The translations under genes were made by a program, and so were the position numbers. Shown here in pieces: positions 37,509 through 46,154 of a stretch of 64,000 nt of DNA (the stretch's first letter is position 1; every line of letters starts with the position of its first letter). The DNA comes from Photorhabdus heterorhabditis (GTDB lineage: Bacteria > Pseudomonadota > Gammaproteobacteria > Enterobacterales > Enterobacteriaceae). The notes beneath the pieces are model-generated. The model saw nothing but the letters and a program-made list of their open reading frames with translations. It was not told where the DNA came from and made no database searches. Location: positions 225,787 to 289,786 of the forward strand of contig NZ_RCWA01000001.1 in assembly GCF_018448905.1 (NCBI RefSeq), written 5' to 3'.

Positions 37509-38316
37509 TTATCTTTTGGCGATGATCCTATTTTCTAAGAATGGTATGCTAACTATAATTAATGATAGATCGATGTTTTTTACTGATTTTGTAATGGGAA
37601 CTCTGTCGCCATTTATTATTCAATATCTTTTATGGAGTAATATTTTTTCGCAACAATCTGAAAGTATTAATGGGTTTACTTTAAACGACATGATGTATTA
37701 CTACGGTTTTGCGCTAGTTATTTCAAGGCTTAATAATGGATATGATTTAATCCAAACTTTTTCACGACATGTACAAAATGGTGAGCTTGAAGTATATATA
37801 ACAAAACCTTATAGCTATCTTTCACAAAGATTATTTACATTTTTCGGCGAGAGTATTTTATATCTTCTTCCATTGTTTATTGTTTTCTTAATTAAATTTA
37901 TAACAAATTACCCGGTTGAAAAAGGTCTGTCCGTATTTATTATATCTGTGTTGATGATCATATCAGTTATTGTTCTTTCTCAATTGCTATGTTTTTTTCT
38001 TTCATTCAGTATTGCAATTATGAGTTTTTGGGTTATTGAATATAATATCCTGCTTTCATTTATCATTCTTAGCTCATCATTGTTTGGAGGAGTTCTTTTA
38101 CCCCCCTCATTTTGGCCTGATTGGATACTACCACTTATGAAATATAATCCATTTCGCTTTATTATATCTGCCCCAGCAGAGTTTTTTGTGAAAATGAATT
38201 CTTCCCTTTTCAAAGAGATAATCATTGGTGGAATATGCTACCTTTTATTTTTTTATGCGTTTATTCATTCAATGTGGAAAAAGGGTATAAAGAATTATAA
38301 CGGAGCAGGAGGATAA
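37483..38316 (+). CDS. ABC-2 type permease, first subunit
   Basis: A 277-residue integral membrane protein with about six hydrophobic segments (clusters near residues 40-65, 95-120, 130-155, 160-190, 195-225 and 240-262). It resembles the ABC-2 permeases of the DUF990/ABC_membrane_6 group. GTG at 37483 is chosen because GGAGGAG lies just ahead of it; the longer open frame to 37432 runs inside the ATPase gene. It is paired with the next gene, 1 base away. Together they probably form a heterodimeric exporter. Confidence 0.83.
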   Translation: MHDLKNFHNYLLAMILFSKNGMLTIINDRSMFFTDFVMGTLSPFIIQYLLWSNIFSQQSESINGFTLNDMMYYYGFALVISRLNNGYDLIQTFSRHVQNGELEVYITKPYSYLSQRLFTFFGESILYLLPLFIVFLIKFITNYPVEKGLSVFIISVLMIISVIVLSQLLCFFLSFSIAIMSFWVIEYNILLSFIILSSSLFGGVLLPPSFWPDWILPLMKYNPFRFIISAPAEFFVKMNSSLFKEIIIGGICYLLFFYAFIHSMWKKGIKNYNGAGG

Positions 38317-38317
38317 T

Positions 38318-39088
38318 ATGAAAACTATTTCTCTTTTTATTAAAATGAATATCAATCGGCAACTTGCCTATAAAAAAAACCTTTTTGGAGAATTTATACT
38401 TTCATCGTCATATTACCTAATCCAATTCATATTTATTGATCAAATTTCCTCTCTATCTGAAGGTATTGGAGGCTATAAAAACGAAGATTTTCATCTCATA
38501 TTCTTGGTTTTTATCCTACTTGGAGTTGCGATAAGTATATTTACTCATTCTATTGAAGAATTTTTCAACAAGGTAGCTAGTGGAAGAATAGAACCTTATT
38601 TAGTTAAACCTATATCTATCTGGATATTGATATTATTTGGTTGGTCAAAACCCTTAAATATAATTATGTTTATTTTCTTGGCATTTTTTGCATTATTTTT
38701 CTCTTCCTTACCTATGGTAACAAAAGATGCTATTCAGTGGGCAGAGTTCATTGTCTCTATTATATGCATGTTCATCATTAACTTATCCTTTTTCATTATT
38801 TTTAATTTTTTTACATTCATAAATCATAGGAAAATGCCAGTGGATTACTTTCATGAGATGATATATGAACTTTCCATTGTTCCTGTCAATTTTTTTCCTC
38901 ATGGTTTAGTTAAATACCTCCTTTTTGCATTGCCGATGGCATTCTCTGCTTCATTGCCTGTGTCATTTTTCTTGGGAAGGAACGACTGGAATATAGGTTA
39001 TTTAATTATTAGTACAGTTTTTTTTATGTTGGGAACTTTGTTTTTTTATCGATGGGGAATTAGAAAGTTCAATGGCTTAGGAGGGTAA
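38318..39088 (+). CDS. ABC-2 type permease, second subunit
   Basis: A 256-residue integral membrane protein with about six hydrophobic segments, similar in layout to the preceding permease and ending in the same type of KFNGLGG tail (the first ends NYNGAGG). That shared ending marks the pair as ABC-2 permeases of one transporter. It lies 1 base after its partner and 1 base before the desaturase gene, with GGAGG upstream of each. Substrate is unknown, presumably the product of the operon. Confidence 0.83.
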   Translation: MKTISLFIKMNINRQLAYKKNLFGEFILSSSYYLIQFIFIDQISSLSEGIGGYKNEDFHLIFLVFILLGVAISIFTHSIEEFFNKVASGRIEPYLVKPISIWILILFGWSKPLNIIMFIFLAFFALFFSSLPMVTKDAIQWAEFIVSIICMFIINLSFFIIFNFFTFINHRKMPVDYFHEMIYELSIVPVNFFPHGLVKYLLFALPMAFSASLPVSFFLGRNDWNIGYLIISTVFFMLGTLFFYRWGIRKFNGLGG

Positions 39089-39089
39089 C

Positions 39090-39983
39090 ATGAACACTTA
39101 TTTGATCTCTAAAATCAAGGAAGAAAATAGTCGAAAGAGCCTTTTTAAGGCTTTATTGGTTTTTTTTAATAATATTATTTTTCCATGGATTCTAGTTTTT
39201 ATATTTAGTTGGTTAGTTTCCATTAGCATTTGGTTATTTATTGTTTTTCCCTTACTGTCTTTTTTTATCGGCACTAGGTTCAGAGCAGTGAATAATATGT
39301 CACATGAGTGCTTTCATTATTCATTTTGTCGTTCAAAAAAGATAAATGACATTTTTGGTGAGTTATTTTCCATAATTGAATTTTCAAAATTTAAATCAAT
39401 AAGGAGGGAACATCTTAGTCACCATAAATTTTTAGGTGATATGGATAAAGATCTTGATTTTATTGGCATAAGAAATTATGGATTGCATAAAAAACTTTGT
39501 CGCAAGAGATTAATTAGACACTTAAAACAAACATTCCTTTTGAAGCAACTTAAAAATACATTTTTCTTCGTAATATATGATAACGATGCACCTAAATGGG
39601 CTAATACCTTACGTATAATGTATATTTTTTTACTTGCAATCATTATTTTTTTATATCCGTTGTATACTTTTATGTTCTTGCTCTTACCTTACTGTTATTT
39701 TTATCAAATACAGAAACACATGACAGACGTTATAGATCATGGTGGCTTACTTAATAACATTGATCCAATGAGCAAAACGCGAAATTTTATCATTAAGAAT
39801 AAAATAATAAGTGCAATTCTGTTGCCTCGTTACGATGGTTATCACCTTGTACACCATCTATTTCCCTGGATATGTGTTGAAAACCATGAGCGGGCACATG
39901 AAATTATGATGGAAAACGAGATATATCGTCAAAAAAAACACGGGGCATGGGAACAGGTAAAGGAATGGTTAAAAGATGAATAA
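39090..39983 (+). CDS. Membrane fatty-acid-desaturase-type di-iron enzyme
   Basis: A 297-residue membrane protein with the three histidine clusters of the desaturase/hydroxylase superfamily: H72-x3-H76 (HECFH), H108-x2-HH112 (HLSHH) and H252-x2-HH256 (HLVHH). Two hydrophobic hairpins lie at about 22-60 and 173-205. Such enzymes desaturate or hydroxylate acyl chains, amines or alcohols using O2. Here it could modify an acyl group or a polyamine backbone; that is inference. It overlaps the next gene by 8 bases. Confidence 0.88.
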   Translation: MNTYLISKIKEENSRKSLFKALLVFFNNIIFPWILVFIFSWLVSISIWLFIVFPLLSFFIGTRFRAVNNMSHECFHYSFCRSKKINDIFGELFSIIEFSKFKSIRREHLSHHKFLGDMDKDLDFIGIRNYGLHKKLCRKRLIRHLKQTFLLKQLKNTFFFVIYDNDAPKWANTLRIMYIFLLAIIIFLYPLYTFMFLLLPYCYFYQIQKHMTDVIDHGGLLNNIDPMSKTRNFIIKNKIISAILLPRYDGYHLVHHLFPWICVENHERAHEIMMENEIYRQKKHGAWEQVKEWLKDE

Positions 39984-41265
39984 AAAATTTTATCATGTAC
40001 AGCCATTACACTTCGAGCCTATACATTTTTCTAGATACCGACAGAAGGCTGTTGCATTAGGTATAATCGATCCCTCTTGGGAGTGGTTGCTGACACCTCT
40101 TGAATACGACCCCAAAATATTGGCTGACTTGCAAGATCGCTTGGCACGTATAGAGACTCTCATGGAGAGTTTGTTCTTACATTACCGTCCGTCGATAAGA
40201 GAAATAATGCTCGAATTGGGGATTCCCAAATGGATGTATGATTTCATATTGCTTGATAACAGCGATGTACCGTTTCCCCTGCGCTGGGATGTGATTTGTA
40301 CTGGTGACACTTGGCAGATCATTGAGGTAAATACAGGCTACTGCTTAGGAGGATTGAATGGATATGCAATCAATTCTATTCGTTCCAATTTTTACGAGCT
40401 AACCTGTCCAGATAACCCGATAACGCCTATACAAAATCCGTTCAGAGAAATGAGGCGAAACTTATCTACGATTGTGAAAAAACATGAGATTGTCCCAATC
40501 ATTGAAACGCCTGAAGGTTATGGAAAATATGGTTTTTACTTGAAGAATTTTGTTAAGTTAATGAACCAAAAAGGCAACGTTCAGTTTGTTGCTGGTACCC
40601 TACGCGATTTTGATTTTACTGACTCGCAGGCAATGTTCAAAGGCCATTCAGTGAATGCCTTTATACCAATGTTCAATCTATACGAAGTTGCTGGAGATAT
40701 CTCATTGATGACGTCATACCGTCAGGCACTGCTTACTAAGAGAATTACTTCAGTATTAGGATTCCGTGAAGTACTGTATTCAAATAAAGGCTTCATTGCT
40801 TGGTTGGTTAAAAATATTGGATGCATGACACAACCGGAAGAAAGAGACTACTTAAAATCCCTTTTTCCAATAACAAACATATTGACGAGACAAAATTGCG
40901 AGGTTTTCTGGCAAGGGGATTATGTGTTGAAACCTGCGGAAGGTTATGGTGGGGCGGGTATAGTCTGTAGTTGGCTCTGCGAACCTTTGGTGTGGCACAG
41001 GTCACTGCAACGAGCATTAGATTCAGGCAAATGTTGGATCGTACAAAAGCGTGTGTATGGTGAGATGTTACCCATGCACTCCATTGATAGGAATGATCAG
41101 ATTAAGCAAGGGAATGCTTCTGTTGTACATGGCTTTATTACCTTAAGGGGCAAAATGATAGGTACATTAACACGTGCGGCTATAGGAATTTCCAATCCAG
41201 GAGTAATTAATGCTCATCAAGGGGCAGCTTTCGGATTGACTGGACTGGATGTACCTAATACTTAG
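39976..41265 (+). CDS. Glutathionylspermidine-synthase-like ATP-grasp ligase
   Basis: A 429-residue protein with a circularly permuted ATP-grasp look. The acidic segment WQIIEVNTGYCLGGLNG (113-129) resembles the FEFN/EVN motif of glutathionylspermidine-synthase and related amide ligases. YVLKPAEGYGGAGIV (K319) gives the nucleotide-binding Lys and Gly loop. It would join a carboxylate to an amine, plausibly a polyamine amine given its neighbours. It is a second, unrelated amide ligase in the same operon. The stop at 41263 merges with a strong AGGAGG for the next small gene. Family assignment is moderate. Confidence 0.7.
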   Translation: MNKKFYHVQPLHFEPIHFSRYRQKAVALGIIDPSWEWLLTPLEYDPKILADLQDRLARIETLMESLFLHYRPSIREIMLELGIPKWMYDFILLDNSDVPFPLRWDVICTGDTWQIIEVNTGYCLGGLNGYAINSIRSNFYELTCPDNPITPIQNPFREMRRNLSTIVKKHEIVPIIETPEGYGKYGFYLKNFVKLMNQKGNVQFVAGTLRDFDFTDSQAMFKGHSVNAFIPMFNLYEVAGDISLMTSYRQALLTKRITSVLGFREVLYSNKGFIAWLVKNIGCMTQPEERDYLKSLFPITNILTRQNCEVFWQGDYVLKPAEGYGGAGIVCSWLCEPLVWHRSLQRALDSGKCWIVQKRVYGEMLPMHSIDRNDQIKQGNASVVHGFITLRGKMIGTLTRAAIGISNPGVINAHQGAAFGLTGLDVPNT

Positions 41266-41276
41266 GAGGGCAAGTT

Positions 41277-41525
41277 ATGTATAGTAAGATCTGGCTATGT
41301 GATAAATGTGGTAAAACGTTGGGTTTCGGCAATTATCCTCCTGATGATGGTTCTGCATTTATTTGCGTGTATACCTAGGGCGGCAAGCACAAGCAGTTAA
41401 ACATATCGATCTGCAAAATGTGCTTTATTAGTGTATTTAGTAATTACGTTAACTCCAACATTGAAATGTTTTCACCAAAACAAGATACTCAGTTTCACCA
41501 TGTAATATTCAAAAGAAAAAGATAA
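41277..41525 (+). pseudogene. Small double-CxxC protein interrupted by an in-frame TAG
   Basis: ATG at 41277 stands 7 bases after a perfect AGGAGG (41264-41269). It reads a 33-residue peptide with CDKC (C8, C11) and stops at TAG 41376-41378. The same frame stays open for a further 48 codons with CKMC (C46, C49) and ends at a TAA that overlaps the next gene's ATG by one base (TAATG, 41523-41527). So the intended product is probably an 81-82 residue two-CxxC zinc-ribbon-like protein. Either TAG is a nonsense mutation, or the stop is read through, or only the short peptide is made. Confidence 0.62.
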
Positions 41526-42061
41526 TGAACGTATATAATAAAATAGTACCAGACGAATTTGATGTACCATTATTGGCATATGGCAATGGCTTTATTTTAC
41601 AGCCATTAAGCCCGAAATACGCCAATATAGACTATGAAGCCGTGATGGAGAGCCGACCGATTTTAAAAGATATCTTTTCTGACGACTGGCCAGATGATAT
41701 CAAAAGTTGGGAAGATAACTTGCGTTATATTGAAGAAGATTATAGCGATTTCCAACAACGAATTGGTTTCTCTTATATTATTCTTGATCCTTCGGAATCT
41801 CGTTGCCTTGGGTGTGTATATATATTCCCCTCACTTTTTGAGGGATATGATGTAGCTATTTACTACTGGTTACATATTAATATCCTGAATTCAGCACTAG
41901 CTTATGAAATAGAAACTTTCATTCGTAAGTGGGTGCAAGAACATTGGTGCATACCACACCCTGCTTATCCTGGGAGAGACATACCTTGGCTTGAGTGGCT
42001 GCAACGAAAAAGGAAGACTTTTGCTGGCACTATTGCAAATAGCACAGATGTCAGCAAATAG
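41525..42061 (+). CDS. GNAT-like N-acetyltransferase
   Basis: A 178-residue protein with a GNAT-like core. The segment FSYIILDPSESRCLGCVYIFPSLFEGYDVAIYYWL (split across residues 82-117) resembles beta4 of the acetyl-CoA fold, followed by helices. The classical R/Q-x-x-G-x-G/A loop is not obvious, so activity is uncertain. Its ATG overlaps the TAA of the preceding CxxC frame, making it the last gene of the operon. It might acetylate a product amine or give self-protection; both are inference. Confidence 0.6.
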   Translation: MNVYNKIVPDEFDVPLLAYGNGFILQPLSPKYANIDYEAVMESRPILKDIFSDDWPDDIKSWEDNLRYIEEDYSDFQQRIGFSYIILDPSESRCLGCVYIFPSLFEGYDVAIYYWLHINILNSALAYEIETFIRKWVQEHWCIPHPAYPGRDIPWLEWLQRKRKTFAGTIANSTDVSK

Positions 42062-42066
42062 TATAT

Positions 42067-42090
42067 TTAACCCCATCATCTTGGGGTTTC
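42067..42090 (+). terminator. Weak hairpin after the biosynthetic operon
   Basis: A short stem (AACCCC with GGGGTT) around an eight-base loop is followed by TTCTT, just after the last operon gene. The stem is short and the T tail broken, so it is only a candidate. Confidence 0.4.
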
Positions 42091-42130
42091 TTGGAGAAAC
42101 GAGCAATGTTGTATGCTAGCGAAACCCATA

Positions 42131-42329
42131 TCAACTAAACAACCACCTACTTAAAGTAGCAACTTCCTTTAATATCCTGATTTCAAAGGATTCGCATGTC
42201 TGCCGTACTAACTCACGTACTCAGCTCTCGACTTCTCCATGTCAGCACCTTGCATCTGTATTTCGTTACCCACACCAACAAATAGTATTCAATCTGAAAT
42301 ACCGTGTGGCTGTCATATCTATAATCCAT
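42131..42329 (-). pseudogene. Remnant of an IS200/IS605-type TnpA gene
   Basis: On the minus strand an ATG at 42329 reads MDYRYDSHTVFQIEYYLLVW, followed by VTKYRCKVL, the unmistakable N-terminus of IS200/IS605 Y1 transposases. The frame closes at TGA near 42214. In another frame it resumes as RELVRQTCESFEIRILKEVA and stops at 42131. The remaining C-terminal half with the catalytic Tyr is missing. It borders the right side of the biosynthetic operon and points to past mobile-element activity there. Confidence 0.78.
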
Positions 42330-42359
42330 GTTACACCTCCGGTACAACATAATACATCA

Positions 42360-43811
42360 TCAAGTTAAATTGACATTTTTACAGCCAAATAGCAGCGTCA
42401 GCACAAAACCACTGAGATAAGCCACCATCATCCCCGCTGCATAAATTGCCATGCCGACAAAAATTCCGTTGCTGGAGGTCATCAACGGCAGTGCGATCAA
42501 TCCAGATGGACCCAAAACCGTATTCAGTCCAATGGGTAAACCTAAATAAGCGACCAGACCGATAAAGAAACCACCGGCAGCGCCTCCCAGGCAAGCGGTA
42601 ATAAAGGGTTTAATTCGTGGCAGTGTTACCCCGTAAATCAACGGCTCACCGATACCGAGAAAGCCTGGAATAATGGCACCTTTTATCTGAGTACGTAGCA
42701 GAGAATCTTTTTTAGCTTTTATATATAGCGCCAGAGCAGCGCCAACTTGTCCGCCGCCTGCCATGGCAAGGATTGGAAACAGAGAGTTAAAACCTTGTGC
42801 ATCCATAAGCGCGAAATAGACCGGAACAAACCCCTGATGAACACCAAACATAACCGCGAGTAGGAATAGCCCTGCCAATATCGCTGTACCAAAAGGGTTA
42901 CCGTTGAGATGGAGAAACAACCATGACATGCCATTAAATAGATAACTTCCCAGCGGCATAATAACAGTAAAGGCAATGGCTCCCATGATCAGCAGGGTAA
43001 TAGCTGAAGTGAGGATCATATCCAGATTGTCTGGAATTACCTTACGAACCTGTCGTTCTACCCATGCTCCCAGAATAGCGGCGATCAGAACGCCGATAAT
43101 ATTACCGCGTGGATCGATACTGTAACCAAAGAAAGTGGAGATGCCAGAGTAAAAACCGCTGGTGGCATCCGGGTTATAGCCCAGCACAAACAGTGAGGCG
43201 ATAATCGCGCCGTTTATACCAGAGCCACCAAATGCTTTTTGCGCGTTATAGCCAATTAGAATACTGAGGAAACTGAACATTCCCTTACTGAATATTTTCA
43301 TATAGCCGATGATTTCAACCAATACCGTATTAGGGGATTTAACGCCTTGAATGGCGATTTGTTCAAGTAAGGTGGCAAATCCCAGCAGTAGGCCAACGGC
43401 AATAAAACCGGGGATGAGTGGGGTAAAAATAGTGGCGAATTTCGTCAGGAATTTATGTATAGCACTAACTTGTTTCTCTTTAAGCTGTTTTTTATTAGCG
43501 GAGGCAATATGGGTTAAATCAGCGCTATGCTGTTCCGATTGTTGAGGATGGTCAGAAGATTCCAGCAATTTGTTCATTATGTCAGCCGCAGCTTGCGCTT
43601 TTCCCGGTCCAAGTACGATTTGACACTGATTATCGCTTTCAATAATACCCAGCACACTGGCGATCTGTTTCAGCGCTGCTTTATCTACTTGAGTATGATC
43701 GCGTAGGGTTAGCCGCAGGCGAGTCATACAGTTGCCACATTGGATAACATTACCGGCATTGCCGATAGCTTTAAGGATCTGAACAACTATTGCCTGATTA
43801 ATCTTAGCCAT
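42360..43811 (-). CDS. murP: PTS N-acetylmuramic acid transporter subunit IIBC
   Basis: A 483-residue PTS permease. Residues 1-90 are an EIIB domain of the glucose/sucrose class, with the phosphorylated Cys28 in [10 protein letters not shown] linker leads to an EIIC domain from about 120, with some ten hydrophobic segments and the [13 protein letters not shown] motif. It follows murQ directly, which identifies its sugar as N-acetylmuramic acid (product MurNAc-6-phosphate). It uses the general EIIA-Glc of the crr system. Length is near E. coli MurP (474). The C-terminus ends in FGCKNVNLT, in place of a longer tail. Confidence 0.9.
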   Translation of the reverse strand: MAKINQAIVVQILKAIGNAGNVIQCGNCMTRLRLTLRDHTQVDKAALKQIASVLGIIESDNQCQIVLGPGKAQAAADIMNKLLESSDHPQQSEQHSADLTHIASANKKQLKEKQVSAIHKFLTKFATIFTPLIPGFIAVGLLLGFATLLEQIAIQGVKSPNTVLVEIIGYMKIFSKGMFSFLSILIGYNAQKAFGGSGINGAIIASLFVLGYNPDATSGFYSGISTFFGYSIDPRGNIIGVLIAAILGAWVERQVRKVIPDNLDMILTSAITLLIMGAIAFTVIMPLGSYLFNGMSWLFLHLNGNPFGTAILAGLFLLAVMFGVHQGFVPVYFALMDAQGFNSLFPILAMAGGGQVGAALALYIKAKKDSLLRTQIKGAIIPGFLGIGEPLIYGVTLPRIKPFITACLGGAAGGFFIGLVAYLGLPIGLNTVLGPSGLIALPLMTSSNGIFVGMAIYAAGMMVAYLSGFVLTLLFGCKNVNLT

Positions 43812-43841
43812 CTTATTTATTCCTTCACGGAAGAGAGTTTG

Positions 43842-44747
43842 TTACCGAACCGTTAAGATTGCCGGACGAATAACACCATGATTTTTATCCAGTAACGCCT
43901 TTGCTTGTTGAGCATCTATGCTTGCCAGAATCATCACAATGGCGGTTTTACAATGTCCATCACATTCAGCTAATGCTCGCTCAGCTTGTTCACGGTTGCA
44001 TTCTGTGGCGGCCATAACGATATTTTTCTGCCTTTCAACCAGTTTGGCATTTGTCGCTTCTACATCCACCATCAGGTTGCCGTAAACTTTACCTGTACGG
44101 ATCATGGCAACGGTGGTCAACATATTCAGGATCAGTTTCTGTGCAGTACCTGCTTTCATGCGTGATGAGCCGGTAACGATTTCCGGCCCAACGACGGGGG
44201 TGATAGCAATATCGGCGGCCTGTGTCATGGGACTATCAGGGTTACAACTGATACCGGCGACGGTGGCGTCAACCGATTTCGCATACTCCATTGCACCCAA
44301 CACATAAGGTGTACGACCACTTGCGGCAATACCAACCAGTACATCTTTTGAGTTAAAGTGTAGCGCCTTAAGATCGTTTGCGCCCAATTGCCAGTTATCT
44401 TCTGCATTTTCAACAGCCCTCAAGATGGCCTGATGCCCTCCGGCAATCAAGCCAACCACTTGTTCCGGTCTGGTGCCATAAGTGGGTGGACATTCACTGG
44501 CATCTAGAATCCCTAACCGGCCTGATGTACCCGCACCGATATAAATTAAACGGCCTCCCTGACGTAAAGCTTCGGCAATCTTGTCTACTGTTTCCGCGAC
44601 TTGTGGCAAAGTTTGCTCTACGGCCAGTGCGACTTTTTTATCTTCATCATTAATGAGTTTTAGCATCTCAAGGGTTGGCAAAGTATCAATGTTGGCGCTG
44701 GCTGGATTGCGGCTTTCGGTGACCATATTGTTGAGATTGATTTTCAT
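43842..44747 (-). CDS. murQ: N-acetylmuramic acid 6-phosphate etherase
   Basis: A 301-residue SIS-domain enzyme that removes lactate from MurNAc-6-phosphate to give GlcNAc-6-phosphate in cell-wall recycling. Visible: TESRNPAS near the N-terminus, [23 protein letters not shown] for sugar-phosphate binding, and the [12 protein letters not shown] segment. The ATG at 44747 ([14 protein letters not shown]) is preferred to 44759. murP follows after 30 bases on the same strand. No MurR-like regulator is adjacent. A degenerate copy of the murQ-murP junction lies 5 kb away at 49861-49934. Confidence 0.95.
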   Translation of the reverse strand: MKINLNNMVTESRNPASANIDTLPTLEMLKLINDEDKKVALAVEQTLPQVAETVDKIAEALRQGGRLIYIGAGTSGRLGILDASECPPTYGTRPEQVVGLIAGGHQAILRAVENAEDNWQLGANDLKALHFNSKDVLVGIAASGRTPYVLGAMEYAKSVDATVAGISCNPDSPMTQAADIAITPVVGPEIVTGSSRMKAGTAQKLILNMLTTVAMIRTGKVYGNLMVDVEATNAKLVERQKNIVMAATECNREQAERALAECDGHCKTAIVMILASIDAQQAKALLDKNHGVIRPAILTVR

Positions 44748-44828
44748 ATTGTTTTCCAAGGGGATATAAAAGGCAGATAGCGTGAAATGTACAAAGATTT
44801 AAAGGGCTTGATTATGGCGCTGATGCTC

Positions 44829-45899
44829 CTATGTCGATGGTTGTGATAGTTCAGCCTCTAGTTCCTCGATACTTGGCAGGCTGGATTTCAAGTCTTCTGG
44901 CAATGCGCGGGTTAATTCGTAATCTGAAATTCCAATTGGCTTTTGAATACCGCGCAAAGCATATTCGGCCAATATCTGGTCTTTGGTCTGGCACAAAATC
45001 AAGCCTATGGTAGGTTGATCAGTGGAATGCCGCAGCTTTTCATCGACTACCGAGCAATAGAAATTCATCTTACCGGCATGTTCAGGTTTAAATTCCCCTC
45101 GTTTCAGCTCGATCACAATGAAAGCCCTCAAAGTCAGATGATAAAAAAGTAGGTCAATGTAGTAATCTTGTTCGCTTACGGTAATACGATATTGGCGCCC
45201 GACAAAAGCGAAGCCCTCTCCGAGTTCGAGCAGGAATTTTTCAAGGTGTTTGAGCAGCCCCATTTCCAGCTCCCGTTCCTTGAAGGGTTCTGATAGGGTG
45301 AGAAAATCGAAAACATAGGGGTCTTTCAGGGTTTGCTGTACCAATTCAGACTGAGATACGGATAACCGGTTCTTGAAGTTACTGACAACTGAGCCTTGCC
45401 GGGCATAGGAATTGCCTTTGATCATCTGAATCAGGGAGTCACGACTCCACCCCTGTATCTGAATCTGTTCTGCATACCAGAATCGTTCAGTTTGATCTTT
45501 TATCCGCTCAATCAGCAGAATGTTGTGACCCCAAGGCAATTGTGCCACAGCTTGTGGCACAATTGCCGATACCGGCTTTCCGGAGGAATAGATGCTGCCT
45601 TGTTGTTTCATCTCCGGAGGAAAGGCGTACTCCCGGTAGAAACGCAGCATACGCTTCAAGTTCCGTTCTGAGAAGCCTTTGACCTCTGGTAATTCATTAG
45701 CAATATCTCGTGCTAGCTTCGGGATGATCCTTGCCCCCCACTTCTGTTGCCTCTGACGTTCATGGAGCATGTGACCAATGTCCCAGTACATCTGGATCAG
45801 TTCAGCATTGACGGACTGAACAGCTCTGAGCTGACCACTACGTATCCGTTCCTTTACATCGGCGAGTAACGAGGTGTAAATTTGTAGTTCTGATGTCAT
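44829..45899 (-). CDS. YhcG/DUF1016 family PD-(D/E)XK nuclease
   Basis: A 356-residue protein with an N-terminal DUF1016_N helical domain (about 10-165, with QSVNAELIQMYWDIG and GFSERNLKRMLRFY) and a C-terminal PD-(D/E)XK nuclease domain. The catalytic residues are visible as D249 in YYIDLLFYH and E264-x-K266 in FIVIELKRG. Such proteins are common in accessory islands and near restriction or toxin genes; the cellular role is not settled. Upstream lies a resolvase fragment. It is complete and of usual length. Confidence 0.9.
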   Translation of the reverse strand: MTSELQIYTSLLADVKERIRSGQLRAVQSVNAELIQMYWDIGHMLHERQRQQKWGARIIPKLARDIANELPEVKGFSERNLKRMLRFYREYAFPPEMKQQGSIYSSGKPVSAIVPQAVAQLPWGHNILLIERIKDQTERFWYAEQIQIQGWSRDSLIQMIKGNSYARQGSVVSNFKNRLSVSQSELVQQTLKDPYVFDFLTLSEPFKERELEMGLLKHLEKFLLELGEGFAFVGRQYRITVSEQDYYIDLLFYHLTLRAFIVIELKRGEFKPEHAGKMNFYCSVVDEKLRHSTDQPTIGLILCQTKDQILAEYALRGIQKPIGISDYELTRALPEDLKSSLPSIEELEAELSQPST

Positions 45900-45910
45900 G
45901 ATTATCTTGC

Positions 45911-45991
45911 TTATTTCAGTATGTTGTAGACGGTGCAGCGGCTGATACCCAGTTGCTGGACAATAGTAGAAATGCCAAAACCCTTACTCAG
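45911..45991 (-). pseudogene. C-terminal helix-turn-helix remnant of a serine recombinase
   Basis: On the minus strand 26 codons read LSKGFGISTIVQQLGISRCT, then VYNILK and a stop at 45911. This is the DNA-binding tail of Hin/resolvase-type invertases. The catalytic domain is absent, its place being taken by a dispersed palindromic repeat (46003-46129) beginning about 12 bases away. It lies just upstream of the DUF1016 nuclease gene. Confidence 0.65.
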
Positions 45992-46002
45992 TTAAATAAA
46001 TA

Positions 46003-46129
46003 TATACCTGTTATCTTTCAAGTTGCCTCTTTGTTGGCTGCACTCACTCACCCCAGTCACAGAGTTATCTATGCTCCTGGGGATTCGCTCCCTTGCCGTC
46101 GCGATGCATCTTGAAATCTATTGGGTATA
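46003..46129. repeat. Dispersed palindromic repeat, copy 1 (127 bp)
   Basis: A MITE-like element with ends TATACC...GGGTATA. The inner inverted arms (ATCTTTCAAGTTGC on the left; GCATCTTGAAATCTATTGGG on the right) allow a long hairpin. It shares a core with copy 3 at 57034-57170, which includes GTTATCTATGCTCCTGGGG. It is non-coding, and it abuts the resolvase remnant. Confidence 0.8.
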
Positions 46130-46154
46130 AGCTATTAATTTATAAATGGTTACA

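Noticed and set aside
41376-41378. TAG as a pyrrolysine or selenocysteine codon
   Set aside because: Enteric bacteria are not known to use TAG for pyrrolysine, and selenocysteine uses TGA; a nonsense change is the simpler explanation.
42148-42175. Similarity between 42148-42175 and the hairpin at 31401-31428 as paired cluster boundary repeats
   Set aside because: Only a short, gapped match is present, and the right-hand sequence is explained as part of the tnpA remnant.
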